A DNA stretch of 64,000 bases from Phyto melanocephala (taxonomy: Eukaryota; Arthropoda; Insecta; Diptera; Rhinophoridae), in contig OW799233.1 in assembly GCA_941918925.1 (NCBI GenBank), positions 127,062,833 through 127,126,832 of the forward strand, given 5' to 3'. Below, piece after piece: positions 11,076-22,404 of this stretch (its first letter is position 1; each line of letters opens with the position of its first letter). A model generated the notes under the pieces. That model worked only from the letters and a program-made list of their open reading frames with translations, made no database searches and was not told the DNA's origin. The position numbers and the translations under genes were made by a program.

Positions 11076-14000
11076 TTGAGTAAGCTGGCATTGCCGACAA
11101 CAGGTAATAAAGTAGAATTGCAGAAGAGGCTTCTAGATGAATTTAAGCGGCGTAATATGGACATTGATGGTTACGAGTTTGACGAAAAAGAAGAAATGGA
11201 AGTTTCTACTCGTGCAACTACAAACAACATAGATTTAAGTACAATGCTTGCTGCTATGATGGAAAAAATGGAAATTAAATTCCAGGAAGCTCAAGAAACT
11301 TCTAGAGCTAATAATGAAAAATTATTAGCTGAAGTTAAAGAAGAAGTTCAAGAAACTTCTAGAGCTAATAATGAAAAGTTATTAGCCGAAGTTAAAGTAG
11401 AAGTTCAAGAATCTTCTAGAGCTAATAATGAAAAATTATTAGCCGAAGTTCAAGAAAATTCTAGAGCTAATAATGAAAAATTATTAGCTGAAGTTCAAGA
11501 AACTTCTAGAGCTAATAATGAAAAATTATTAGCTGAAGTTAAAGAAGAAAGTAAAATAATGGAGTTGAAATTTCAAGAAACTTCTAGAGCTAATAATGAA
11601 AAATTATTAGCTGAAGTTAGAGAAGTTCAAGAAACAGCTAAAGCTACGAGCGAGAAAGTTCAAGAAATTTCTGAGGCTGTAAATAACAAAGTAGAGTGCA
11701 TTGAAAAGCATGTCAGTAAAATAGATAAAATACTGGCTGATCTTGAAAATGACATCGGAGCACAGGCTAGAGATGTTGACGAAAAATTTAAAAATTTGGA
11801 AATAAAAATTAGTGATCTTCAATGTCATGAGGGACCAGTGCGAATAATTCCACAAATATCGAGTAGAATAAAGGCCCCTACTTTTGACGGTAGTGCACCA
11901 TTTAATGTTTTTAAATTTCAATTTGAGACAGTTGCCAATAGAAATATGTGGAGCAATGAAGAGAAGGCTATAGAGTTGATTTTGGCGTTAAAAGGAAACG
12001 CAGCGCAAGTCTTGGAAAGCATACCTATTGGCTGCATAGAAAACTATGATGACATAATGGTTGCACTACAACGTAAGTATGGCGGCGAGCACAAACGAGA
12101 TATATACCGAATGGAATTACGAGGCAGAACACAGAGAGCTAACGAGTCGTTACAAGATTTCGCAACGGAGATCGAGCGTTTGGTGCAGCTGACATATCCA
12201 GGTGAAAATCACCCATTTTTGGATCAGTTTAAAATTGAAACATTTGTAAATGGAATACGTGATCCAGAAATAAAGCACGCGGTGTTTAGCACACACAAAT
12301 CGACGTTTGCAGAAACAGTTTCATATGCACTTACACAGGAAACTGCAAAATTACTCTCTAAGTCACAAATATGTAAGGTGAGAAATCTCGAATTTTCTGC
12401 AGAAAGAGACGGAGATATAGTCAACGAAATTAAAAATGCAGTTATACAGGCGTTAGAGGAAAAGCAAGGCAAAGCCAGAGACAAATGCTATAATTGTGGT
12501 AAAAGTGGACATTTTCAACGAAATTGTAGAGCACCAAGAAAGCGGGCTAGATTTGTATCGCCAACTGAGTACAACAAGCTGGAAAACACGCAGTTACCGT
12601 TGAAACAGGTTAACACTTATAAGCATGAGCATGATCCAATAACCGAGGGCCCCACAATCTCCATATCAGTTATGCAGCAGAAAAATAGCAACCTTACTGC
12701 TTGTGGGTATATCAATGGTCGAAGGCATATTTTTACCATAGACACAGGAGCATCGCAGTCAATTATCAGACCTGATATAGTCAAGGAGGAAATCGAACCA
12801 CTATGTGGTGTAAGTCTACGAACAGCTACTGGGGAGTTTGCTAATGTTTATGGAAAAATAAAGGTGAAATTAACTATTGCCAATATAAGTGTTAATCATG
12901 TATTTATTGTTGCTGACATTGTGGATGAAGTAATCGTGGGCGCTGATTTTATGATAAGTCATAACATCAATCTGCACATGGGACGAAAAGTTATGATTTG
13001 GCGCAACATTGAGATTCCGTTGGATTACTGGACTAAACGACTTCAGGGAAATAATTCCAGCACTGAGCACAAAGAGGGCGTAAAACATGGCAATGCGGAT
13101 GCACGTTCCCGAAAATTCTGCAGCTTAAAGAACAAATATTGTGCAAAACCTGAGGAAGAAGAGTGCGTAATAGATGTTCGACTAACGCATATAGACACAG
13201 GCGGTGAATGGTCAGTGGCGCAAAGAAAAGATCCTATACTGACAAAGATTATATCAGCAAAGGAAAAAGACAAAAGGCCCACTCGAAACCAAATATCAGT
13301 GGAAAGTCCACTGATGAAATCATACTGGGCGCTATGGAATAGTCTGCAGGTTATGAACGGATGCCTTTATCGCAAATGGGAAAGTACTGATGGTAAATCG
13401 ACAACAAATCTGATTGTGGTGCCATCATCTAAAGTCAAAGAGGTATTGAAGGAGTTTCATAATGGTTCAAGCGGTGGTCATCTTGGTGTAACAAAAACCA
13501 TAGAAAAGATAAAGCAACGTTTCTATTGGGTTGGATGCCAACAGTCTGTAGCTGATTGGATATCAAATTGCGCGCAATGTATCGCAGCCAAGGGCCCAGT
13601 AAGACGGAGTCGCGGAGCGCTGCAGCAGTACAACTCAGGTGCTCCGTTTGAGCGAATAGCGATGGATATAGCAGGCCCTTTTCCTGTAAGTGAGGCTGGA
13701 AACCGATACGTTCTAGTTGTAATCGACTATTTTAGCAAATGGCCAGAGGTATACGCAATACCAAACCAAGAAGCTAAAACTGTCGTAAACGCATTTGTGA
13801 ACAACTTGGTGTGCCGCTATGGAGTTCCACTTGAGCTACATTCTGATCAGGGAAGAAATTTTGAATCTGCGATATTCCAGGAAATGTGCGAACTATACGG
13901 TATCCGAAAAACGAGGACTACGCCACTGCATCCACAATCTGATGGCATGGTCGAGAGATTTAACCGCACGTTGGAGGAACACTTGAGAAAAGTGGTCAGT

Positions 14001-14141
14001 GCACACCAAAGGGACTGGGATGAGCACATACCAAAGTTTCTGTTGGCATACAGGTCAGCCGTTCATGACTCTACCTCCCGAACACCTGCAAAAGTTATGT
14101 TTGGAACCGAGCTGAAACTGCCAGGCGATCTAGAATTCTAA
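11076..14141 (+). CDS. Gag-protease-integrase fusion ORF with RT deleted
   Basis: The 1021-codon frame opens at a non-ATG codon after the TAA at 11073; its first in-frame ATG is further in. Residue order from 11076: SAP remnant (1-30); six copies of a SRANNEKLLAEV unit, predicted coiled coil (about 70-185); Gag core with APTFDGSAPFNVFKFQFET (from about 266) and RANESLQDFATEIERLVQ; a CCHC zinc knuckle CYNCGKSGHFQRNC (about 470); aspartic protease IDTGASQS (about 555) with VIVGADF; then, near 13026-13031, an abrupt switch to the RNase H tail EHKEGVKHGNADARSR. Integrase follows: an HHCC domain (GGHLGVTKT...CAQC, about 795-840), then catalytic Asp in MDIAGPFP (864), HSDQGRNF (923) and Glu in MVERFNR (959). 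No YxDD reverse transcriptase block exists anywhere. The stop at 14139-14141 falls before the GPY/F module, which continues in another frame. Confidence 0.9.
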   Translation: MSKLALPTTGNKVELQKRLLDEFKRRNMDIDGYEFDEKEEMEVSTRATTNNIDLSTMLAAMMEKMEIKFQEAQETSRANNEKLLAEVKEEVQETSRANNEKLLAEVKVEVQESSRANNEKLLAEVQENSRANNEKLLAEVQETSRANNEKLLAEVKEESKIMELKFQETSRANNEKLLAEVREVQETAKATSEKVQEISEAVNNKVECIEKHVSKIDKILADLENDIGAQARDVDEKFKNLEIKISDLQCHEGPVRIIPQISSRIKAPTFDGSAPFNVFKFQFETVANRNMWSNEEKAIELILALKGNAAQVLESIPIGCIENYDDIMVALQRKYGGEHKRDIYRMELRGRTQRANESLQDFATEIERLVQLTYPGENHPFLDQFKIETFVNGIRDPEIKHAVFSTHKSTFAETVSYALTQETAKLLSKSQICKVRNLEFSAERDGDIVNEIKNAVIQALEEKQGKARDKCYNCGKSGHFQRNCRAPRKRARFVSPTEYNKLENTQLPLKQVNTYKHEHDPITEGPTISISVMQQKNSNLTACGYINGRRHIFTIDTGASQSIIRPDIVKEEIEPLCGVSLRTATGEFANVYGKIKVKLTIANISVNHVFIVADIVDEVIVGADFMISHNINLHMGRKVMIWRNIEIPLDYWTKRLQGNNSSTEHKEGVKHGNADARSRKFCSLKNKYCAKPEEEECVIDVRLTHIDTGGEWSVAQRKDPILTKIISAKEKDKRPTRNQISVESPLMKSYWALWNSLQVMNGCLYRKWESTDGKSTTNLIVVPSSKVKEVLKEFHNGSSGGHLGVTKTIEKIKQRFYWVGCQQSVADWISNCAQCIAAKGPVRRSRGALQQYNSGAPFERIAMDIAGPFPVSEAGNRYVLVVIDYFSKWPEVYAIPNQEAKTVVNAFVNNLVCRYGVPLELHSDQGRNFESAIFQEMCELYGIRKTRTTPLHPQSDGMVERFNRTLEEHLRKVVSAHQRDWDEHIPKFLLAYRSAVHDSTSRTPAKVMFGTELKLPGDLEF
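11286..11640 (+). repeat. In-frame coding minisatellite in gag
   Basis: Six near-identical units encoding SRANNEKLLAEV (DNA core TCTAGAGCTAATAATGAAAA) lie in frame with spacers of varying length. The encoded stretch is heptad-like and probably coiled coil. Identical unit DNA suggests recent slippage or unequal exchange. Confidence 0.85.
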
Positions 14142-14487
14142 TTCAAGGGGACAAAAAGATTTAGACGAAATTCATGAATTCGTTCGTGGCCGAATAAAAA
14201 TGACCAGCGACAAGATGAAGGCCAGATATGATAGAGCAGCAAATTCTGAGGGCTTTAATGAGGGTCAGCTAGTTCTACTATATAACCCACAACGGAAAAA
14301 AGGACTGTCTCCTAAACTGCAAACTCATTGGGATGGGCCATATAAGGTGATAAAAAGAATAAATGATGTCGTGTATAGAATACAAAAGTACAATAGCCCA
14401 ATATCAAAGATGAAAGTGGTTCATCTCGAGCGCCTCGCTAAGTACGGAAAAAGTGAATTTGTGCCTATTCGGGACGAACAGGCTTAA
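14142..14487 (+). pseudogene. Integrase C-terminal (GPY/F) module, frameshifted
   Basis: The frame after the shift continues integrase: KDLDEIHEFVRGRIK, then MTSDKMKARYDRA (from 14200), LVLLYNPQRKKG, the module signature WDGPYKVIKRI, and VVHLERLAKY near the end. The upstream frame stops at 14139-14141, so a small indel around 14132-14150 separates catalytic core and C-terminus. The stop at 14485-14487 lies 11 bp before the 3' LTR. The shift could be decay or, less likely, programmed. The C-terminal domain normally contacts viral-type DNA ends, so the copy's own integrase is probably non-functional. Confidence 0.85.
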
Positions 14488-14498
14488 GCGGGCAGTAG

Positions 14499-15028
14499 TG
14501 TTACAGATTTATTTTTAAATAGCTTAATTTACATTTTAATTTATTTTGTTTGTAGCAGTTAAAGTTACTGTAGTTGTATTTGTATTAGTTTGTTTTGCTG
14601 GTTTTTCGAACATGATGTTTGTTATTTTGTGTAGCATACTTTTAGGCACTTCTATTATTCGTGCATATTACTTAACGTCTTAATTTAAATTTAACGGTTT
14701 TCGAATGTACTAGAATGTACATACGAGAACTTTGTCGAATGTTACCGAACACCACTATGTTACTATAAATAGCCGAACAACACAGCTAACGTAATCAGTA
14801 TTACAATAGAGCTTGTAAAGTGCGTATCAAAGTGTGTTTGATAATAAAAGTGTATAACCCTAAGTGTAATAAGCAAAGTGATATTAAAGCAATCTTTGAG
14901 TGTGTTTAAGTAAATAAAGTGCTCTTAATTTTATAACGAATTTCAACTGTTTTTAATTGCAATAAAAGAACTCAAAAGGTTTATTTAAAGGAAATAATCC
15001 AACGTTTATAAAAGGTATAAACGTAACA
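14499..15028 (+). repeat. 3' LTR
   Basis: It has the same length and sequence as the 5' LTR apart from one substitution seen by eye. It is followed directly by the ATAT target duplication (15029-15032). Confidence 0.95.
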
Positions 15029-15049
15029 ATATGATATCCTTATAGGGCA

Positions 15050-15645
15050 AAAACTATTTAGAAAAATATTTTTCTTAAACACATACACATTTTTCCAATT
15101 TGGTGATTTTTGTTTTAGAGCTCCATTTAAGCCGAAAGTCTGCATTCTCTTATTAGGTGATAAGGAGAATTTTCCATAGTTTCGTAATATTTGTTGTTAA
15201 GCTTTGCTATAAAGTCGATAATTCGCTCATAACCGGTTTCCAGTGTTTGTTGTTAATGATTTTAAGGCACTTGTTTTGAATTATTTGGAGTTTCTTTAAT
15301 TGTGTTTTTGCTGCCTTGTACCAGATAGGGCATGCATGCAGTCAAAGTTGGCCTGATCACAGACTTGTATAATAAAATTTTATTCCGTAGGTTGAGTGTT
15401 GAGCGGTTATTCAGCATTTTCCACAGTGCTCTGATGATTTTACGCGATTTTTTACAAACTTCATCGATGTGTTTTACAAAATTAAGTTTCTTGTCTAGGT
15501 AGACTCCAAGATATTTAACGTTATTTTTAAATTCAATACTTTCATTTTGAAAATTTAGCTGGCGGGTTGGTAAGCGCTTGGGAGATTTGTTGTAGGGAAA
15601 TATAATTGCCTGAGTTTTGGTGGGGTTTATATTTATTTTTATTAT
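15050..15645 (-). pseudogene. Jockey-like LINE reverse transcriptase, C-terminal fragment
   Basis: On the minus strand from about 15640: NPTKTQAIIFPYNKSPKRLP, then the thumb block VKYLGVYLDKKLNFVKHIDE (about 15516-15457), then RNKILLYKSVIRPTLT, then, after frameshifts near 15330-15300, LKKLQIIQNKCLKIINNKH in another frame. This is the last third of a LINE ORF2. The catalytic motifs lie beyond the fragment and are absent. The gypsy element inserted beside its 3' end (15032). It is a different, more decayed copy than the one at 1-1721. Confidence 0.8.
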
Positions 15646-16934
15646 GTGAAACTAACTGAAATATCTGCGTCAAAATACAATTGAATTGGTGTTTTTCGAG
15701 AAATTTTCAATCGGAAATTGATTTTTTCTAGTCTCTAGAAAACTGGAGAAGGTCAATGTAGGTATTGAGTAAAGAAACTTCTATAGTCCGCCTATTCAAA
15801 ATACTCTGTAATCATAATCTTTTAATATAATTTCGATTAAACTTTATTCGTTTCAATTGAAACACTAATCAAAGATGCGTTAATATTTTGTAGTAGCAAC
15901 TCTTAAAACCAAAATGTTGTAATCACATATTTATGAGATGCGATATACGTAATTTCAAATTAATAGCTGCAACTTCTGTAACTTCAATTGCTGCTGCATT
16001 TATTAAAGTAACGTCATAGAAACAATATTAATTTTTTTAAGAGTATAAGTATAAACAATAAAACAGCAACAATACTAACACCTTAGTAGACCATTTATAG
16101 TTTTATTACCTTTTACAATGTAGCTATTCATAACTATGCTACGGCACATCTACTTATCGATGCCTAATGCCTAATGAATACCTACAAATGAAATAGTGTA
16201 ATCAAAGTGAAGAACAAGCATCTTTTCAGAAATTGCAACTGCATGCAACTGATCATGAATTGCTTTATTGATGTTAGTTGTTCAGTCATACAAACTCATG
16301 ACTGCCAATGCGTAATTACGTTTTTATTACAAGTTGTTAATTTAAATGTATTTACTATTTCCACTGCCTGATTATGGGTGTGGAGATGTAGATTGGAAAA
16401 TTATGTGAAAATTTTAATGTGAGATATTGTATGGCTTTCGTACAACTGAAGGCCATAAAGAAAAATGTAATTTGCATACAGCTCAAATGCACCATTTGGT
16501 AGCAGCAATTTTATTTTATAATTTTAATGATATGAAATTATCAAGAAAATTGTGAAGTATTATTAGGCTTTAAGACAATGACAATTTGAGTTTAGATATG
16601 GATTCAATATTTGTGAATAAAATTTCTCTGGCTGGTAATTAACGAATTTTGTTAATAAGTTGTTAAAAAAAAACATGATCCTTGTTAACTTAAATTATAT
16701 TTAAGGCAGGAATAATTTGTAATCCTGGAGAAAATCTAATTTGTATTAAATTTCTCCAAACAAAAAAAAAATAAGATGTAGATTTGAATTAAAGCTAAAA
16801 CAATTTTTGTAAACATTTAACGAAATAAAATCAAAAAAAAAATAAAATGAAAGAAAATTCTTGGCAATTGATTTTAATTATTCAAGTCCCATCGTTATAA
16901 CTTACCAATTAATAAAATTTTGTTCTATAGAACA
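15646..16934. other. AT-rich DNA without recognisable gene
   Basis: I see no ORF above 60 codons with a recognisable motif and no TE terminus. Confidence 0.55.
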
Positions 16935-17152
16935 TTAAGGGCCATTATCACAGCTTGCCGTTAGCTAAAGGCAGAATAAATGGCTTTGCGTTATAAACCA
17001 TTAACTTATTATTTTTTTATCCATCAAATATTATTAAAATTAATAATAATAACAATAAAAAATGGAAGTTGTAAAAATGCAAAGCTATTTATCGGGCAGA
17101 CAAAGTCCTAGCTTTAACTAAAGGCATGTTGTAATAATAAGGCCATTATTAA
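16935..17152. repeat. MITE-like imperfect inverted repeat (~215 bp)
   Basis: The left arm reads GGGCCATTATCACAGCTTGCC with GGCTTTGCGTTATAA further in. The right arm, read inverted, has TGGCCTTATTATTACAACAT, GCC and later ATAGCTTTGCATTTTTACAA. The arms meet around an (ATT/AAT)-rich centre near 17040. It is non-coding. Superfamily not assigned. Confidence 0.55.
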
Positions 17153-18042
17153 ACTAATAAATATTTAACCTATAAAATTTTAGAGCTTGACCATTTACAG
17201 TTTTGCTTATAACTTTTACATTTTAAAGGGGACACATCACCCGGGGTCTACACTAACCAATATTTATTACTGCAATTGTCAAATTTCATTGCGTCCATAG
17301 AGATTGCAATGTGAAGACCGCAAATAGTTATATGTAGCAATTTATTGCGTTGTCATTGCTCTGCTGATTGCTTGAGCAATTATTGCCGCAATAAGCTGTC
17401 AAAATCATTAAATTTTCTTTGAATTTTCTGTTTTTGTTTTCAGAAGCAAAGGAAAATTGAAATAATTTAATAATAATAATTAAAAGTGAGGTATTCCAAA
17501 AAAAAAAACACATTAAAGTTAAAACAAAAATGTTAAATTTTATAAACAAATTTTTATTAATTGTGTCGTGTTCAACACCCAATGAAAATAGACTTAATTT
17601 AGCAATAAAGTACCGTTATTCTGCCGACGTTTTTGCTTGTACTTAGCAATGAAAATTGCTACGTGGAAACCGAGCGTAAAGCATACTAAGCAAGCATTGT
17701 GAGAAGCTTTGTGAAAATGTGATTATATAAGTTACGTTGATGGTGCTTGATAAAAAAAACAAAAAATTTGGTTTTTTCTGTGTAACACATACAAAAAATT
17801 TTTAACACATTACGTTTTGGGACAGTCTTATTAAAGCGAAACTAATTGATTAGTACTAGTGATTATAGAATATGAACAAGAATGTTTATATAATATCGAC
17901 TCTTCGTCTTAATAAGTAGCGCCGTTTTCTCTTTTTATCCCACACACATCTTACATGCATTTAATGAAAATAAGCAAAATTACCATTCGCCCAGTTTTGC
18001 TTATAAGCAAAACCATTTTTAATGAAAATTATCTTTATAACT
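17153..18042. other. AT-rich DNA without recognisable gene
   Basis: It contains only short lysine/asparagine-rich ORFs, such as one at 17328-17582 minus. No domain is recognised. Confidence 0.5.
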
Positions 18043-18770
18043 TACTAGAAAGCCCAGCGCGCATTGCTACGCCCCTTAATTAATAAAAATGCATTCTAAA
18101 TTTTAATTGAAAATCAAGTGCAAAAAGATAATAATTTAACTTTTTTTAATGGGCGTGGCACCGCCCACCTTTCTAATTACGAAATTGTATAATCATGACA
18201 GCTCAATATGTGTGTGCAAAGTTTCAGGAAAATCAGTGTAGTTCAAGTAGCTGAAAATGATAACTTTTTGTATGGGCGTGGCACTGCCCACTTTTCTAAT
18301 CACGAAATATTAAAGTCATGACAGTTCAATATGTGTGCAAAGTTTAAGAAGAATCGGTCTAGTTCAAGTAGCTCAAAATTATAATTTTTTTTATGGGCGT
18401 GGCCCTGCCCATTTTTATAATCACAAAATTATATAGTCATGACAGCTCATTACGTGTGCAAAGTTTCAGAAAAATTGGTTCAGTGCAAGTACCTCAAAAT
18501 TAAAATTTTTTTATGGGCGTGGCCCTGCCAACTTTTCTAACTACGAAAGTATATAGTCATGACAGCTCAACATGTGTGCAAAGTTTAAGAAAAATCGGTC
18601 AAGTCCAAGTAACTAAAACTGATAACTAATTTTTTATGGGCGTCGCCCCGCCCACTTTTTTCCACCCATAAACACTCCCTGGAATGAGTACAACAACTTG
18701 CCAAAGTTTGAATCCGATCGGTTTTACAGTTTCGGAGTCTATAGCTAACACACACACACATAGTTTCAGA
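18043..18770. repeat. Tandem-repeat element, five 120-123 bp units
   Basis: The start TACTAGAAAGCCCAGCGCGC and the end CTAACACACACACACATAGT match the start and end of a second copy at 51086-51951. Between them the hairpin core GGGCGTGGCACCGCCC and variants recur at 18151, 18274, 18395, 18515 and 18638 (spacings 123, 121, 120, 123). Each unit also holds a TCATGACAGCTCAATATGTG block and AAAGTTTCAGAAAAATCGGT. It is non-coding. Probably a non-autonomous mobile element with an internal satellite; superfamily unknown. Confidence 0.85.
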
Positions 18771-19586
18771 GATAATCAGATTTTCAATAAAATTGACTAC
18801 ATTTCTAACCAACTGTTGAAATTTATCTGCAAACTATGATCTGCAGGATTTAATTCTTCTGCCAATTGCACTTTATATGGGAATAACAGAAATTTCTTTT
18901 TAAAATGCTCCATAGCCATTCTATAAGCAATTTTCTCTACACGTTTAATAAAATATTCCGCAAGTGCGAATTAAGCTAGAATTACATACCATCCGTTCAT
19001 GCGCTGTTCAGTTTGATACTTTTTTACCTTTTTCTACGTTTCTAAATTCAAGTTACACACAACGCGTTTTATGCACCAAATTTTTTGTTTTGATCGGCTG
19101 TTGTGTTTATATTTTTATCAACTAAAAACAATTTTGCCAAAATAGAAAGCGAAATTGACCTTTTAAAAGAATTTCTGGAATTTATTGAGTTTATGAACAT
19201 GATATTTTGTGCTACACACGATCATTAATAGGCTTCTCTGCATTGCACTTGTTTGTTTTAAATAATAAACAAACAGAGATGACACTCAGCACATAACAGT
19301 TATCGGTTAATATAATAAAAATTTTGATAATGAAAAAATTGTGTTTAAAATAAGTTTTTTTGTATTTTTTTCTTAAAAGTAATTGTAAACTTTATGTCGA
19401 ATGCTTTTTGTTTTATTAAGAACCCTTCCCTAACACAAAAAATAGAAAAAATAAATCCACAACACAAACGGTTTTATCGATAAAATTAAAAAAAATATTT
19501 GTTATTCAAGGCTATGAACAACTGCTGACATTTTTTCACCATTTTGACGACAAATACAAAAGTAGCAAGTAAATATTCATTGCGTA
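18771..19586. other. AT-rich DNA without recognisable gene
   Basis: Nothing above low-complexity background was recognised. Confidence 0.45.
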
Positions 19587-20150
19587 TCAGTGATCGCCTT
19601 TAAGTCGTTTTTTTTCAATATTCATAGTGAGTCATAAAATTTGAGTATAAGTGCGTATAAATCATTGAAATTTAACTGAGCTGATGTACGCATACCCACA
19701 ACAACGTTGATTTATAAGTACAACTACATCGTACTTATAGTTATACCGTCCCATACTTATATGATTCGCAAAAATACCCACGTTGTTTCATATTTTTTAT
19801 TGATTCAACAACAAACACATTAACAGCTCTCATTTGTATGAAAATAAATAATGTTGCCAAGTCGGAAAGTGCAAGATATTTTTTGGTCGCAAGAAAATTT
19901 CCAATTTTATAATGTGTAATACACAATTTTTGCAAGTATCAGTATTTAATTGTTAAATAAATGCAACTGCTTTTGACCGTCTTTTAATCTTGCGTGAACG
20001 ACAATAGCAATCAACTGAGTCATACGTGTTGCTGTGAGTATAAGTAGTGATGACTTTTCAATAAGTATGAATGCGTATAAATCAACGAAATAATGAATCA
20101 TGATTTAAGTTGACTTACTTCATGAGTTATCTTTGCAGATCTCTGATACG
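19587..20150. repeat. Candidate hAT-like MITE with inverted ends
   Basis: The left end CAGTGATCGCC (about 19588) and the inverted right end CAGAGATCTGCAAAGA (ending about 20149) look like hAT termini. The motif GCGTATAAATCA recurs subterminally at about 19651 and 20071, inverted relatives occur near 19707, and stretches of TATAAGTA recur inside. I could not find a clean 8-bp duplication (flanks TTGCGTAT and ATACGTAC differ), so boundaries are uncertain. Confidence 0.4.
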
Positions 20151-22404
20151 TACATATATGCATACTTTGCGTTTTGCCTTGTAACATAAATGCATAAAAA
20201 GGCACATCGGATAGAATGCATGGTATGCAACTCCAGCTTTAAAAGTGGTCTACGTGATGACGATGAAGCAACCAATTAATCATAGCTTCAGGGGGCAAAG
20301 TTCGTTAAAATAGTTGATCGCTGATTTAAATAATAAAACTCAATTATTCAATATTTTAGATTTTTTTAAGGCTTATTTGACAGATGATGAGCAAAAATTT
20401 ATCAAACAGTTCTTCAAAGAACCTAAAATATTTTTAATGATAGTTATAGTTATTATACAGTTGCTATTTAAATAATCTTAGAAGCAGATAACATATAAAT
20501 GGAAAAGTTATTAAAGTCTTAAAACCTCAAAGCTGACTGACTTTTGGCCCGCCCTGTACCTATGAATATCAATCCTAGAGTTTATGTTATAAGTAACTTT
20601 GCTTAAAAAATCAGAAATACTTCTATAGATGCAGCATTAACAAATATGAGATATTATGTATAGTTACATATATTAGGGCGTCCTACCACAAGCTTTTCTT
20701 TTTATAGATTTTTTTAAAAATTTCCAAATTAAATATACTTCATTAAGATCACCTCGATACTAGTATTTATTTAAAAATATATTGCTTGCATTCAATTTAT
20801 TTATATTATTTTTTGTGCCATACATTGGCATAAAATAACTTTCTGTTAATTAAGAGTTTCTAATATTTATTAACACATCGGATGTACCCTAATTTTCTTG
20901 TGAATATGTATGTATGTAAATATTTCTATAAAAGTTTACTTGTTTGTAATGCTACCAGTATTGAAATGTTTTCGTCTTCTATATTTCCATGTTTTCTTGA
21001 AAATTTCAAAACAAAAACTCATTGTTTTTTTGTCTCTCAAAAAGCCACTTGCAACATTTTCCCTTTTTCATTTGTTTTGTAAATATTGTTGAGGTTTTCT
21101 TTCTATTTCTTCTCATAGGTTTTTTGCGTAGATGACATTTGTTAGCTGTTAATACAATAAACTTTTGTGTTGCTGTAGCAGTTTTGCAAATTTCTTACCC
21201 AATACACTTTACAATGTAAATAGGAAAATTTTTCTAAAATTTATTTTTTTACTTTTTTTGTTTACCTTTAAAGGAAACTTATACAACCTACAGTGACATT
21301 TTGTGTGTGTGTGTGTGTGTGTGTATGCATTAAACAAAAGGTATGAATAAGTATCTCAGGCTCTTAAATACAAAACAAAATATTGTTGCCACAACAGAGT
21401 GCAAAGCAACAATCTGTGTTGCTGTTGTCGTCAACAATCCAAAGAAGTAGAGGGAAAAACTGTATGACAGTCTTTAATAAAACTGTGTGTATAATTGTGT
21501 TGTTTTTGCAATTGTTTTAACTTTAGTTAGTAGGTATTTTTAGTTTTAAAACTATTTTGCTGTCATAAGGGAATTATCAGCAAGCACCAATTGGAATAAA
21601 GGTATCGTAGGTAGGTAGGTGTTCTTTACAGTTATTGTAAATAATACATTTAAGCATTATTTTTATCTCGTTTTGTAAACATTAACCCGACTTTTTAAAC
21701 ACATAGTCGGTAAGGTTTATCTTATAAAAGCTTTTAATATAAATACATCATATTAACGAACATAGAAAATGAGTAATTGGAATTACACTAAACCATTCAT
21801 GCATCGATGGTAGCGGTATGGATTAGAGAGTATATCGTTAGGCAACTAGAAGCGAGTGTGCTAGCACTGCGTCCATTTACAAAAAAAACATGCAAACCAC
21901 TACTTGTGTGGACTCTTTAGGTGACTAAGTCTACCCTTCTTAAACTTTAAAATAAAAAACAGAAAAGAGTTAAGTTTTTGAGAGTGAAAATATTTTAGAT
22001 GATAAACTCTTACTCACTTTTAAAATTTTTTAAAAAATATTTTATTTAATAAGGTAAAAAGCATCAAAAGTATAGACAGAATTACTAAATTGAACTAGTG
22101 AATATCTGGTTCCAATGTCGCCATATGGTGCAATAGAAACTACCTAGTCAACAATTCGAACGTCACTAGTAAATTTTCAATAACAACCACAAGTTAAATG
22201 TCTATAACAAAGAATATTGTCTAGGATGGAAGTGGTTAATAGTACTGGTGACAGACTCAATATTGATTTAGTACTGTTTCACTATAGACATTTTAAGGGC
22301 ACATACATTCAGTATAGCATCCCGTTGATCGCATCAGCATTTCTAATTTCTGTGGCAAAGCTCATTCATATCAAAACTACCGTCCGGTGAATTTTCAACA
22401 ATTT
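20151..22404. other. AT-rich DNA without recognisable gene
   Basis: No coding motif is seen. It contains a (GT)n microsatellite at 21301-21324 and a short GTAGGTAGGTAGG run near 21607. A GGCTTATTTGACAGATGATG string near 20368 resembles one arm of the palindromic MITE at 62604-62720. Confidence 0.5.
21301..21324. repeat. (GT)n microsatellite
   Basis: A run of about 11 GT units. Confidence 0.9.

Larger units (their letters stand above)
10460..15028 (+). mobile_element. Ty3/gypsy LTR retrotransposon lacking reverse transcriptase
   Basis: Two 530-bp LTRs (10460-10989 and 14499-15028) flank a 3.5-kb interior, with a 4-bp target duplication ATAT at 10456-10459 and 15029-15032. By eye the LTRs differ at one site (AACCATAAG versus AACCCTAAG), so the insertion is recent. 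A primer-binding site complementary to tRNA-Leu lies 2 bp after the 5' LTR. The interior carries one long ORF with Gag, protease and integrase, but the reverse transcriptase and almost all of RNase H are gone without breaking the frame. Integrase is then broken near its C-terminus. Such a copy could only move using enzymes supplied by a complete relative. Exact clade within Ty3/gypsy not assigned. Confidence 0.93.
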
